From assembly GCF_017255015.1 (NCBI RefSeq), contig NZ_JAFKCS010000003.1, positions 100,014-164,013 on the forward strand: DNA of 64,000 bases. The letters run 5' to 3'. Below, piece after piece: positions 25,774-33,390 of this stretch (positions are counted from its first letter, which is position 1; each line of letters opens with the position of its first letter). Source of the DNA: Bowmanella yangjiangensis (lineage in GTDB: Bacteria; Pseudomonadota; Gammaproteobacteria; Enterobacterales; Alteromonadaceae). The notes beneath the pieces were generated by a model, which was not told the origin of the DNA, did not search any database, and worked only from the letters and a program-made list of their open reading frames with translations. Both the position numbers and the translations under genes were made by a program.

Positions 25774-28524
25774 TTAAACATTAAACATTCGTTTGTAGCG
25801 TTGTTGGAGAGCAATTTCACCACCTTCCATAATTTCACAAACATTCTTCCTAACGCTTACTTCTTGCAGTGCGCCAGATGCGACTTGATTTATCTGGCCT
25901 CGATCTTCTAGCGCAATCACATACTCAGAATCACCGTTTACTACGATATTGGGATTATGAGTGACAACAATTATTTGTCGTTCTGCTTTGTTTTTATGTA
26001 ATTTGGAAACGATCAAGCTTGTAATAAGGCCGTTATCGAGGTCATCTTCAGGCTGATCCAAAACGAGGGGCTCTGTTCCATAAGATAGTAAAAATGACAA
26101 TATAGCCGAAGCTTTTTGTCCAGCTGAACCTTGTGAAACGTCCTTAAATCTATTGCCGTCATTGAACTTTATGGATAATTTATCTTGAGGAAACCAAGTG
26201 TTTATTTGGTCAAAGCTTGGAGGCTGCAAATTCGCCATGAATTCAGAAAATCTTTTCCCTATCTTTGTACCTTGTATTTCACCTGACCTAAAGTTAAAAA
26301 CCTGACCCTTAAATTCATGAATTTTAGATAGCCAAGGCTCTAGATTATTTGAATCGCCAGATCGCGTAATAGCAGACAACTCCTTATTTAGATTGTAAAG
26401 GAAACCACACTCACGATCTAAATCAAAAATATCAGCAGAAAAAGCGTTATCAGAACGTCCAATGACACCTCTAAATGATTCTTCTATGTGTCCTATATCT
26501 GAAAAAGGTTCCAACTCAACTTTTATAGAAGAGTTTCCAGCCAAATTCTGCTGCAAAAATTCCAGGCGACTGATGGTTAGTTTCTTTCTGCATTCTATTA
26601 TTGCTTGATACGCAGAATTGATTGAAGAATCAATCTCAGAAATCTGAGAGCTTACCAACTCCATTGCTTTTAGTGATTTACTAATGACGTCCCGCTCTTC
26701 AATTAGTTTTGCATAATCAGAGGGACTGTTAATCCCTTCGCTACGCAAGCCATCAATTAATTCTTCATATTTTTTTATAACTTCAATGTGAGACTTATTG
26801 AAGTCAGACTCACTATACCAGCCTTTAAACTGAGTCAATTCGTTTTCAAGTGAAGCCACTGCTTGTTTAATGGTTTCTTTAAAAAATAATGCTGACCCAT
26901 TCAATGCATTTAACCTGGCAAGAACTTCTGTTTCACTTGCCGACTGAGTATCAAATGCACTCGTATCTATAGCAGGAATAGGAATAGCGTTTGATATCGA
27001 CTCAATCTGATGCTTCACATCTTCGATACCAGCTTCATATTGTGAAACATTCGTTCTCTTTCCACTATATATCTGATAGTTTTTGAGGATATCTGTGTGG
27101 CCAGATCTCTCTATTGCTTTTATTTTTTGTTCAACATCAGAAATCTGACCTAATAGTACATTTTTATTTGCTAACTTCGATTGAAGCTCCCTTTTTCGAC
27201 TGCACAATGTTTGAAAATGGGAATGTTTTTCAGACCACTCCATTTTCCATTGTTGGAAACCAACAGTAGATGATTCATCAATCAGACGCAGGAGCGTATT
27301 AGGGTTTTTCGCTAAGTCGAATATCTGTTTCTGACTAAATATCTTTATAGGAAAGCGAGTGTGGGCTTCACCCTCTTCAGGAATCCATTGCTGGCCATCA
27401 TAACGTGAAATTGAAACGCGGTTATTTTCTTTAGTCCAAGTCAGGAGGTAGTGAATTCCATCTCTCGTATAAACGCAATTGATTCTCGTATTTTCGAGCA
27501 TTACCCCTTCAGAATCTCTAGATGCAGATATTTTGGCAAAACTCTCGAAAGATCTACGAATTTCATTGTCTCGATCCAATAGATCAAAGTCTCTCGCTCT
27601 ATCCATACCAAGTCTTATAAATTCAAGAATAGAGGATTTTCCGCTACCACGTCCTCCAATGATTGAATTCAACCAAGGGTTGAATTCAACTGTCAAAGGA
27701 GCCGACCGCCCTGCATATTTAGCATTTTCGACTGTCACGGAGCGTAACAATGTATTGGAGGAGCGATTAGGATCTGTTGTTTCGTTGTCTGAACGAATAA
27801 TAGAAGATGAACCATCCACCAAAGCAAGCTTAAGTCCTTCTATCGAAGGGGTAGACATTTTTACCCAAGTATAAGCCCTCCCAATATCATTGGGGTGATG
27901 TGCGTCAGAGCCAATTATCGATGGCAAGTCGATATTTAAATTTGTATATCTTGATAAAGGAGCATCAGTTCGCTCTTGATCAGGGAAAATTATTTCAACG
28001 GCACTTGCATGCCTGCATACTTGGCCAATTGTGTGAGAGGAATATTGCTGACAAAGCCCTGCCTTCATATCAATATGAGCTGGTATGGCAACGCCACCTG
28101 CTGATATGATTTCTTTTATTACGTTTTCAGCACTTTCTTCAGCTACCGAATCACTATCCCCTTTTGTGCCACGAAACTTTGATGCTCCGATAACGGCACT
28201 AATATCTGCTGACGTGGCACGTGGGTCAAAAATACCTAGAACGTGTATGTTGGAATTAGCTGTAATCTCAACGCCGGGGAAGACGAAAATTGAATAACCT
28301 TCGGCTCTTAAGTTTACTGCAGCATCTTTGAGTCTATCAATCCAATCGCCAGAATTGTGATCAGTAACTGCTACACACTCTATGCCCTTGGCGATATAGT
28401 CCAACAACCAAGCTTTAGCGGTCTTCGATGCTTTTAAACTACTATCTGATTTTCCATAATCAAAAGAAGCTGGTGTATGTGTATGAAAATCGAACTTCCA
28501 CCATCTTGCCCCGACGAAACTCAT
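25774..28524 (-). CDS. PHP-domain plus SMC-like ATPase, TrlF/Ppl-type (cassette 4)
   Basis: A 916-residue, two-module protein. Residues 10-235 form a PHP phosphoesterase with its metal ligands: H14-x-H16, D55-H56, E86, H150 and D207-x-H209. Then comes an ABC/SMC-type ATPase: Walker A GGRGSGKSS (290-298), a long charged, coiled-coil-like middle (about 430-690), signature SQGSAGQKA (797-805), Walker B and D-loop LVLDQPEDDLDN (820-831), and switch His 856 in VVTHN. PHP-ATPase fusions of this type are annotated as TrlF-family and include the Ppl anti-phage gene. Cleavage of nucleic acid or nucleotide on phage entry is inferred. ATG follows AAGGATG. At 2.86 kb its cassette is very large. Confidence 0.85.
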   Translation of the reverse strand: MSFVGARWWKFDFHTHTPASFDYGKSDSSLKASKTAKAWLLDYIAKGIECVAVTDHNSGDWIDRLKDAAVNLRAEGYSIFVFPGVEITANSNIHVLGIFDPRATSADISAVIGASKFRGTKGDSDSVAEESAENVIKEIISAGGVAIPAHIDMKAGLCQQYSSHTIGQVCRHASAVEIIFPDQERTDAPLSRYTNLNIDLPSIIGSDAHHPNDIGRAYTWVKMSTPSIEGLKLALVDGSSSIIRSDNETTDPNRSSNTLLRSVTVENAKYAGRSAPLTVEFNPWLNSIIGGRGSGKSSILEFIRLGMDRARDFDLLDRDNEIRRSFESFAKISASRDSEGVMLENTRINCVYTRDGIHYLLTWTKENNRVSISRYDGQQWIPEEGEAHTRFPIKIFSQKQIFDLAKNPNTLLRLIDESSTVGFQQWKMEWSEKHSHFQTLCSRKRELQSKLANKNVLLGQISDVEQKIKAIERSGHTDILKNYQIYSGKRTNVSQYEAGIEDVKHQIESISNAIPIPAIDTSAFDTQSASETEVLARLNALNGSALFFKETIKQAVASLENELTQFKGWYSESDFNKSHIEVIKKYEELIDGLRSEGINSPSDYAKLIEERDVISKSLKAMELVSSQISEIDSSINSAYQAIIECRKKLTISRLEFLQQNLAGNSSIKVELEPFSDIGHIEESFRGVIGRSDNAFSADIFDLDRECGFLYNLNKELSAITRSGDSNNLEPWLSKIHEFKGQVFNFRSGEIQGTKIGKRFSEFMANLQPPSFDQINTWFPQDKLSIKFNDGNRFKDVSQGSAGQKASAILSFLLSYGTEPLVLDQPEDDLDNGLITSLIVSKLHKNKAERQIIVVTHNPNIVVNGDSEYVIALEDRGQINQVASGALQEVSVRKNVCEIMEGGEIALQQRYKRMFNV

Positions 28525-28559
28525 TGCTTACATCCTTATGTTCGATTTATTCAAGAGAG

Positions 28560-28629
28560 TGCTAACGCCCCAAGCAGGGGCTATTTTGAGCGCAGCGAGA
28601 AATAGTCCCGCTGCCTTGGTTTGTTAGGT
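28560..28629 (-). repeat. attC3
   Basis: 70 bases, R'' ACCTAAC and R' GTTAGCA on the minus strand; R'' is the exact complement of the start of cassette 3 (GTTAGGT). The arms (AAATAGTCCCGCTG region and GCGCTCAAAATAGCCCCTGC region) form a long imperfect stem. Confidence 0.85.
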
Positions 28630-28971
28630 GCGACCAAAACGTAGCTCCTGAATTATGTTGGCTAATTCGTCCAAGCCTTTCTGATTAAGTATATATTGAC
28701 CACTTGCGTTTTTGGTTAGGTACTCGTCGTAAGCCCATAAAACCTCGACTTTTTCACGAATCATATCCAAAGAACGATCTTTAATTGGAACACTTAAAAA
28801 GTCATCCCAAAGATTCTCATCTGGCTCATTACTCAGCATTCTATCAAGGATACTCTGTACTTCGACTCGTGACAGTTCGATGCGGTTTTCGAAAAACTTA
28901 GAAATAAAAGCAAACGGCGCTGCCAGCAATAAAAATGGCACTAAAAAGAATGAAGATTTCTGGTTTTTCAC
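28624..28971 (-). CDS. Unknown single-span protein (cassette 3)
   Basis: A 115-residue protein with one N-terminal span (SSFFLVPFLLLAAPFAFISKF) and a charged cytoplasmic-looking domain (SRVEVQSILDRMLSNEPDENLWDDFLSVPI). The likely start is GTG at 28971 without a clear ribosome site; an ATG at 29007 lies in attC2 and outside the cassette. No family recognised. The stop codon lies in R'' of attC3. Confidence 0.55.
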   Translation of the reverse strand: MKNQKSSFFLVPFLLLAAPFAFISKFFENRIELSRVEVQSILDRMLSNEPDENLWDDFLSVPIKDRSLDMIREKVEVLWAYDEYLTKNASGQYILNQKGLDELANIIQELRFGRT

Positions 28972-28977
28972 CGCTGC

Positions 28978-29064
28978 ACCTAACGCTTTAAACAGCGGAA
29001 AACACACGCGCCTTGGCCGCTTTTTGGCCAGTGGGTGGTTTTCCGATGATTTAACTTGTTATAT
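28978..29064 (-). repeat. attC2
   Basis: 87 bases, R'' ATATAAC and R' GTTAGGT on the minus strand; R'' exactly complements the start of cassette 2 (GTTATAT). Inner hairpin GGCCAAAAAGCGGCC and outer arms GGAAAACCAC / GTGTTTTCC. Confidence 0.87.
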
Positions 29065-29068
29065 GCCA

Positions 29069-29332
29069 TTAGCCGAGAGAGTTCCGAATAATTTCAGCAA
29101 TAATATCCCCGTATTCTGATAGGTAGTCCGGTACTTTTACAATTATCTCAGTTGATAAATCATTGATATCACTGAAAAGATCTCTCAGATAGTCTTTAAC
29201 CGCTGATTTCATATCTTCAGGAATTCGCTTTTCCAAACCGACTGATTCTAGTGCTTTACTAAAGGTTAGTTGGATTTCTGAACCTGAATAATTGTAGTGG
29301 CCAGATCCAAGTTTCACTGTATAGGTAGACAT
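29069..29332 (-). CDS. Unknown small acidic protein (cassette 2)
   Basis: An 87-residue protein (MSTYTVKLGSGHYNYSGSEIQ...) with no span or signal peptide; predicted mixed beta start and helical end (DYLSEYGDIIAEIIRNS). It is started at 29332 behind GAGAAG. No family recognised. It lies wholly between two attC sites. Confidence 0.6.
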   Translation of the reverse strand: MSTYTVKLGSGHYNYSGSEIQLTFSKALESVGLEKRIPEDMKSAVKDYLRDLFSDINDLSTEIIVKVPDYLSEYGDIIAEIIRNSLG

Positions 29333-29347
29333 AACTTCTCTCTTGGC

Positions 29348-29434
29348 ATATAACGCAAAGCACACGGGCGGAAAAACGCGGCAGCGTTTGACGTCCCAGC
29401 AGCCGCAGGCTGCGAGTGATGCGCCTTGTTATGT
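29348..29434 (-). repeat. attC1, first attC after attI
   Basis: 87 bases, R'' ACATAAC and R' GTTATAT on the minus strand. R'' exactly complements the attI-proximal cassette start GTTATGT (29842-29848). Inner hairpin GCAGCCTGCGGCTGC. Confidence 0.88.
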
Positions 29435-29812
29435 TGCATTTGACATCAAGTGCTTACGCACTGCCTCGCTGAACAAACCTTTGAGGATAAGAGCAACAAT
29501 ACAAGAAAATAACGCAAGCCCACCAAAGGCTCCTAACGAATTAAATTCCTTGTATGCCTCGAATGATGCAAGTGCCATAGATAAAAACAATCCAACCCAA
29601 GCGAAGCCGACTAACCTTGCCATTAGTGCCGACCGCTTTTTAAATCCAATAGCGGAAACAACCAGAACAATGCACAGTAAAACCTGAGACCAGAATGCAA
29701 TTGGAGATGCTAGCCCAAAACCATTTGCTTGACTGGCAATAAAGTGGCCGGTTGCACCTAAAACCCCAAATACGCCCCAGATTAAGCTCGCCCAAAAAAT
29801 GAAGTTAACCAA
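29429..29812 (-). CDS. Unknown four-span membrane protein (cassette 1, first after attI)
   Basis: A 127-residue protein with about four membrane spans (residues 1-24, 35-56, 63-84, 93-114) and short loops. A TTG start at 29812 is followed by VNFIFWASLIWGVFGVLG. No family recognised; it looks like DoxX/small membrane proteins only in topology. As the first cassette it would be best placed for any promoter in the attI region. Confidence 0.6.
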   Translation of the reverse strand: MVNFIFWASLIWGVFGVLGATGHFIASQANGFGLASPIAFWSQVLLCIVLVVSAIGFKKRSALMARLVGFAWVGLFLSMALASFEAYKEFNSLGAFGGLALFSCIVALILKGLFSEAVRKHLMSNAT

Positions 29813-29841
29813 TCAAATTACCCTCTAATTAAACCTTTGCA

Positions 29842-29899
29842 ACATAACAGTTTAATAGACGGAACTGTTCCGTGTTTAAACACGGATAAGTTCCGTACT
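29842..29899. other. attI region with GTTCCGT repeats
   Basis: The crossover core GTTATGT (minus strand, 29842-29848) joins attI to cassette 1. Behind it are CGGAACTGTTCCG (29860-29872), the perfect 16-base palindrome CCGTGTTTAAACACGG (29870-29885) and GTTCCGTAC (29890-29898); a further GTTCCGTAC is at 29991-29999. Integrase binds direct repeats in attI next to the core, so these are candidate DR1/DR2 sites. Confidence 0.6.
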
Positions 29900-29957
29900 T
29901 TTGCATAGTCATTTTTTAGCATGCTCTGTGGCCCTTGCCTAGCATGAGTTTGGAAGC

Positions 29958-29974
29958 TGCACCAAATTGGTGCC
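29958..29974. promoter_or_regulatory. NtrC-type palindrome in the intI leader
   Basis: TGCACCAAATTGGTGCC. The first 16 bases are identical to the NtrC site at 10495-10510 in front of glnA. It lies 90 bases before the intI start. No sigma-54 GG/GC pair is found between it and intI, so activation in the glnA manner is not evident; repression or a moved regulatory fragment are alternatives. Confidence 0.6.
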
Positions 29975-30029
29975 GGGGAAAAGCGGACCTGTTCCGTACC
30001 ATTGCTGTTATACGGATCCTTGTCTATAA

Positions 30030-30045
30030 CTGTATAAATAAACAG
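30030..30045. promoter_or_regulatory. LexA (SOS) box of intI
   Basis: CTGTATAAATAAACAG is a perfect CTGT-N8-ACAG LexA box, extended as AACTGT...ACAGTT, 18 bases before the intI ATG and just ahead of its GTGAGG ribosome site. LexA control of integron integrases is well established: DNA damage or uptake of single strands induces cassette shuffling. Confidence 0.88.
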
Positions 30046-30063
30046 TTGCTTGTGAGGCGTTAT

Positions 30064-31029
30064 ATGGCTAATTCTCCGTTTCTTCGCCATATCGCGGAGG
30101 AGATGTATGCTCGGCGTTATGCAAAGCGCACTATTGAGACTTATGTGAAGTGGGTTAGCAGTTATATCCATTTTCATCAGAAGCGTCATCCTGCCACTAT
30201 GGGCGATAATGAGGTGGAACTTTATCTGAATCATTTGGTTAATGAGCTTGATGTAGCAGCAGGTACACAAGCTAGCGCATTAAACGCACTGGTTTTCCTG
30301 TATAAGGAAATCATTGGTCGACCGCTGGCTGTGCAGCTTAATTTTGTGCGTAGTCAACGTCAGCAGAAATTGCCGGTTGTGTTAAATCCTGATGAGGTGA
30401 AGCGGTTGCTGGAGCGGGTAACTATCAAACAAAAGTTGCCAGCTTCTCTGCTTTATTCCAGTGGTTTACGTTTGATGGAGTGCGTGCGTTTGCGGGTTCA
30501 GGATATCGACTTCGACTATAAGTCAGTGCGGATCTGGAACGGTAAAGGTGGTAAACACAGAGTCGTTACCCTGGCTCCTGAGTTACTGCCCGGCTTACGA
30601 AGTCAGATAGCCTTGGTCGAACAATATTTGCAGGCCGATTTGTCGAATCCCCATTATGGCGGTGTATGGATGCCCCATCGTTTGCGAATAAAGTACCCTT
30701 GCTCAAAGAGGCAGTTGGGTTGGCAATATCTGTTCCCAGCTCAGCAATTATCTAAAGACCCAGAGTCAGGTGAGCTACGCAGGCACCATATGGACGAAAC
30801 AAGTCTGCAAAAGGCTGTGCGCCGCGCCAGCCGCCAAGCCAATATTCAGAAACATGTTACACCACATACCCTGAGACATTCGTTTGCCACCCACCTATTA
30901 CAAGCGGGCGCCGATATTCGCACTGTGCAGGATCAGCTTGGTCATGCGGACTTGCGCACCACACAAATCTATACCCATATCCTGCAGCGGGGCGGCAATT
31001 GCGTAATTAGCCCATTTTCCCGTTTATAA
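30064..31029 (+). CDS. intI: Integron integrase IntI
   Basis: A 321-residue tyrosine recombinase, the normal length for IntI. Catalytic residues are R136 (SSGLRLME), H268-x-x-R271 (HTLRH), H294 (LGH) and Y303 (QIYTH). Between them, residues 205-245 (around HRLRIKYPCSKRQLGWQYLF) carry the extra alpha-helix segment found only in integron integrases, which binds the extrahelical bases of folded attC. The ATG at 30064 follows GTGAGG and an SOS box. No frameshift or stop, so the enzyme looks active. It reads away from the cassette array. Confidence 0.96.
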   Translation: MANSPFLRHIAEEMYARRYAKRTIETYVKWVSSYIHFHQKRHPATMGDNEVELYLNHLVNELDVAAGTQASALNALVFLYKEIIGRPLAVQLNFVRSQRQQKLPVVLNPDEVKRLLERVTIKQKLPASLLYSSGLRLMECVRLRVQDIDFDYKSVRIWNGKGGKHRVVTLAPELLPGLRSQIALVEQYLQADLSNPHYGGVWMPHRLRIKYPCSKRQLGWQYLFPAQQLSKDPESGELRRHHMDETSLQKAVRRASRQANIQKHVTPHTLRHSFATHLLQAGADIRTVQDQLGHADLRTTQIYTHILQRGGNCVISPFSRL

Positions 31030-31137
31030 GTTGAACGCAGGCCGGAAGCGCTTTAGTGGCATTGCTGTCGTCAAAGCGGTGCGTCACTTCGTGAGTCTTA
31101 AGTTTTTCATAGTTAAAAACACTAAAATACCAGTCTC

Positions 31138-31262
31138 ACCATGAAGTTCAGAAGGGCACGAAGAAGAGAGAATACTGGCTAGCCCAATTTCAGCGAATTT
31201 AACCCACTGATTTTAGGCTTTATTTTCGTCCAGCCCTTCGTGACCTTTGTGTTCTTTGTGGT
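31138..31262. repeat. Imperfect inverted repeat after intI
   Basis: ACCATGAAGTTCAGAAGGGCACGAAG (31138-31163) is mirrored by the reverse complement of 31234-31262 (ACCACAAAGAACACAAAGGTCACGAAG-like), about 125 bases end to end. Such 'accacgaaggacacgaag' repeats are scattered in many proteobacterial genomes and may be old mobile pieces. The rest of 31030-31305 shows nothing else I can support. Confidence 0.45.
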
Positions 31263-31305
31263 CAGTTTATATTCTCTCTACGCTCTGAGAGCTCCACCAA
31301 CCCCG

Positions 31306-32547
31306 CTACTTTTGCCCGCCCTTAACAGGCTTTCCGGCCTGCCATAAGCGGGTCAGAGGATGGCCGCCTATCTGATAAGCAAGTTGATTGGGGTGGCTGA
31401 TATCCAATAGCTGCATATCCGCTTGCATACCTGCTTTGAGCATGCCGACTGTGTTTTGCAGCCCCAGTGCCTTAGCGGCATGTTGAGTTACCCCCTGCAG
31501 GGCTTCTTCCGGCGTCAGGGCAAACAGGGTGCAGGCCATATTTAGCATCAGCTGCAGATTCAAAATAGGTGAGGTGCCGGGGTTAAAGTCAGTGGCCACG
31601 GCCATAGGCACCTGGTACTGGCGTAGCAGGTCGATGGGCGGTTTTTGGGTTTCTCTCAAATAGTAAAATGCGCCGGGCAGCAGGGTGGCCACCGTACCGC
31701 TTTGGGCTATGGCCTTAACCCCTGCTTCATCCAAAAACTCAATATGGTCGACCGATAAGGCCTGATAATCGGCAGCCAGCGCACTGCCGCCCAGATTGGA
31801 AAGCTGCTCGGCATGCAGTTTTACCGGCAGGCCAAGTTGTTTGGCAGCGTCGAATACCTGCTGGGTTTGTGCCAGGGTAAAGCCGATATTCTCGCAAAAT
31901 ACATCCACGGCATCGGCCAATTGCTGTTCGGCCACCAGGGGCAGCATATGCTGACATACCAGGTCGATATAGCCCTGGGCGTCATCCTGGTATTCCGCCG
32001 GTAGGGCGTGGGCACCGAGGAAGGTGGTTTGTATGGTCAGCGGCAGATGTTTCCCAATCTGTCTGGCGACCCGCAGTAGCTTGAGCTCGCTTTCTACATC
32101 CAGGCCGTAGCCGGATTTAACTTCTATGCAGGTAACGCCTTGTGCCAGCAGTACCTCGGCGCGCTTTAGCGCCAGGGTCAGTAGCTGGGCTTCGCTGGCC
32201 TCGCGGGTGGCGCTGACGGTACGGCGTATACCGCCGCCTTGCTTGGCGATATCGGTATAACTCACCCCTTGCAGACGCTGCTCAAATTCATCGGCACGGT
32301 TACCGGCAAATACCAAATGAGTATGACAATCAATAAAGCCCGGTAGCAGCCATTGCCCCTGTCCGTCCACGGCGTGGCTAACGTCGCCAAGCTTGGGTAA
32401 GTCCTGCTGTTTACCCAGCCACTGGATATGGCCGCCCGCCACCAGCAGTGCGCCTTGCTCAATAATGCCATAGGGTCCAAGGGCAGGATCAAAGGTGGCC
32501 AGATTGATATTGGTAATTAGCAGGTCTGCGTTATGGGTGTCCGACAT
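31306..32547 (-). CDS. hutI: Imidazolonepropionase HutI
   Basis: A 413-residue metal-dependent amidohydrolase that turns imidazolone-5-propionate into N-formimino-glutamate, the third step of histidine breakdown. Metal motif [18 protein letters not shown] (residues 77-94) and the [10 protein letters not shown] segment near the end are specific for HutI. It reads divergently from hutC-hutU-hutH with the HutC operator between them. Confidence 0.96.
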   Translation of the reverse strand: MSDTHNADLLITNINLATFDPALGPYGIIEQGALLVAGGHIQWLGKQQDLPKLGDVSHAVDGQGQWLLPGFIDCHTHLVFAGNRADEFEQRLQGVSYTDIAKQGGGIRRTVSATREASEAQLLTLALKRAEVLLAQGVTCIEVKSGYGLDVESELKLLRVARQIGKHLPLTIQTTFLGAHALPAEYQDDAQGYIDLVCQHMLPLVAEQQLADAVDVFCENIGFTLAQTQQVFDAAKQLGLPVKLHAEQLSNLGGSALAADYQALSVDHIEFLDEAGVKAIAQSGTVATLLPGAFYYLRETQKPPIDLLRQYQVPMAVATDFNPGTSPILNLQLMLNMACTLFALTPEEALQGVTQHAAKALGLQNTVGMLKAGMQADMQLLDISHPNQLAYQIGGHPLTRLWQAGKPVKGGQK

Positions 32548-32583
32548 GGCAAGTTTCCTTCACGGGCTGTGCTTGACTATTAT

Positions 32584-32597
32584 CTTGTATAGACAAG
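32584..32597. promoter_or_regulatory. HutC operator between hutI and hutC
   Basis: CTTGTATAGACAAG, a palindrome CTTGT-N4-ACAAG, matches the HutC-type operator. It lies 37 bases upstream of the hutI start and 63 bases before hutC and so can repress both directions until urocanate is present. Confidence 0.82.
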
Positions 32598-32659
32598 TTG
32601 TTTGTGTCAATTTATAAAACGATGTTAATCGACAGTTAACCAATATTAGGGGATAGCGT

Positions 32660-33388
32660 TTGGCTGACAGCAAGTATCAGCAGATTAAGTCGCATATTTT
32701 GCAGCGTATCGAAACCGGACGTTGGCAGGAAGGCGATGCCGTACCGTCTGAAAACCAGCTGGCTGGTGAATTTGGCGTTAGCCGCATGACCGCCAGACGT
32801 GCATTGCAGGAGCTGGCAGAGCAGGGCGTGTTGCAACGTACCCAAGGTGCGGCGACCTGCGTGGCACCGCTCAAAAGCCAGTCATCCATGCTGCAAATTC
32901 GCAATATTGCCGACGAGATCCGTGAGCGTCAGCATAACCATAGTGCACAAGTCATCGAGTTGGCAGAAATCCAGGCTGATAACGCCCTGGCTGCTCATTT
33001 TGCTTTGCCGGTGGGCAGTCAGCTGTATTACAGCCTGATCTGCCATTGGCAGGATGATGAGCCGTTGCAGCTTGAACAGCGTTTTGTTAATCCAGCCCTT
33101 GCCCCTGATTACCTTGAACAGGACTTCAGCACCCTGACGCCCCATGAATACCTGTGCACGGCAGCACCGCTGACCGAGGCTGAACATAAGGTCGAGGCGA
33201 TGTTGGCTGATGCTTTGTCTGTTCAGTATCTGCAATTACAGGTCGGCGCACCTTGCCTGCGCTTACACCGAACTACCTGGAGCCGGGATGGTGTGGTCAG
33301 CCACGCCTTACTGACGCATCCGGGGGAAAAATATCAGCTTGGCGGCCATTTAACTTTTGTGCCAAGCGAACGAATCAACAGGAGATAA
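32660..33388 (+). CDS. hutC: Histidine utilisation repressor HutC
   Basis: A 242-residue GntR/HutC-family repressor: winged helix (residues 3-70, with [25 protein letters not shown]) and a UTRA ligand domain (80-235) that binds urocanate. TTG start behind AGGGGA. The stop is two bases from the hutU ATG, whose AGGAG lies in the hutC end, so repressor and enzymes form one operon. Confidence 0.93.
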   Translation: MADSKYQQIKSHILQRIETGRWQEGDAVPSENQLAGEFGVSRMTARRALQELAEQGVLQRTQGAATCVAPLKSQSSMLQIRNIADEIRERQHNHSAQVIELAEIQADNALAAHFALPVGSQLYYSLICHWQDDEPLQLEQRFVNPALAPDYLEQDFSTLTPHEYLCTAAPLTEAEHKVEAMLADALSVQYLQLQVGAPCLRLHRTTWSRDGVVSHALLTHPGEKYQLGGHLTFVPSERINRR

Positions 33389-33390
33389 CC

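Larger units (their letters stand above)
24342..31029. mobile_element. Sedentary chromosomal integron with six cassettes
   Basis: It consists of intI (plus strand, from 30064), an attI region and a leftward array of six cassettes. Cassette spans from attI outward are about: 29847-29354, 29353-28984, 28983-28566, 28565-25709, 25708-25080 and 25079-24348. For the first five, the 7 bases at the cassette start (GTTATGT, GTTATAT, GTTAGGT, GTTAGCA, GTTATAG on the minus strand) are exact complements of the R'' box in that cassette's own attC. Five cassettes read away from attI; the sixth (ccdAB) is reversed. attC sites vary in length and sequence, unlike a uniform Vibrio-type array. Confidence 0.9.

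Noticed and set aside
29975-30063. Sigma-54 promoter for intI
   Set aside because: No GG-N10-GC doublet pair lies between the NtrC-like site and the ATG; the best candidate has a 9-base spacing and overlaps the start codon.
29818-30270. 150-codon minus-strand frame over the attI region and start of intI
   Set aside because: It overlaps intI coding sequence, the LexA box and the attI repeats; the integrase frame is far better supported.
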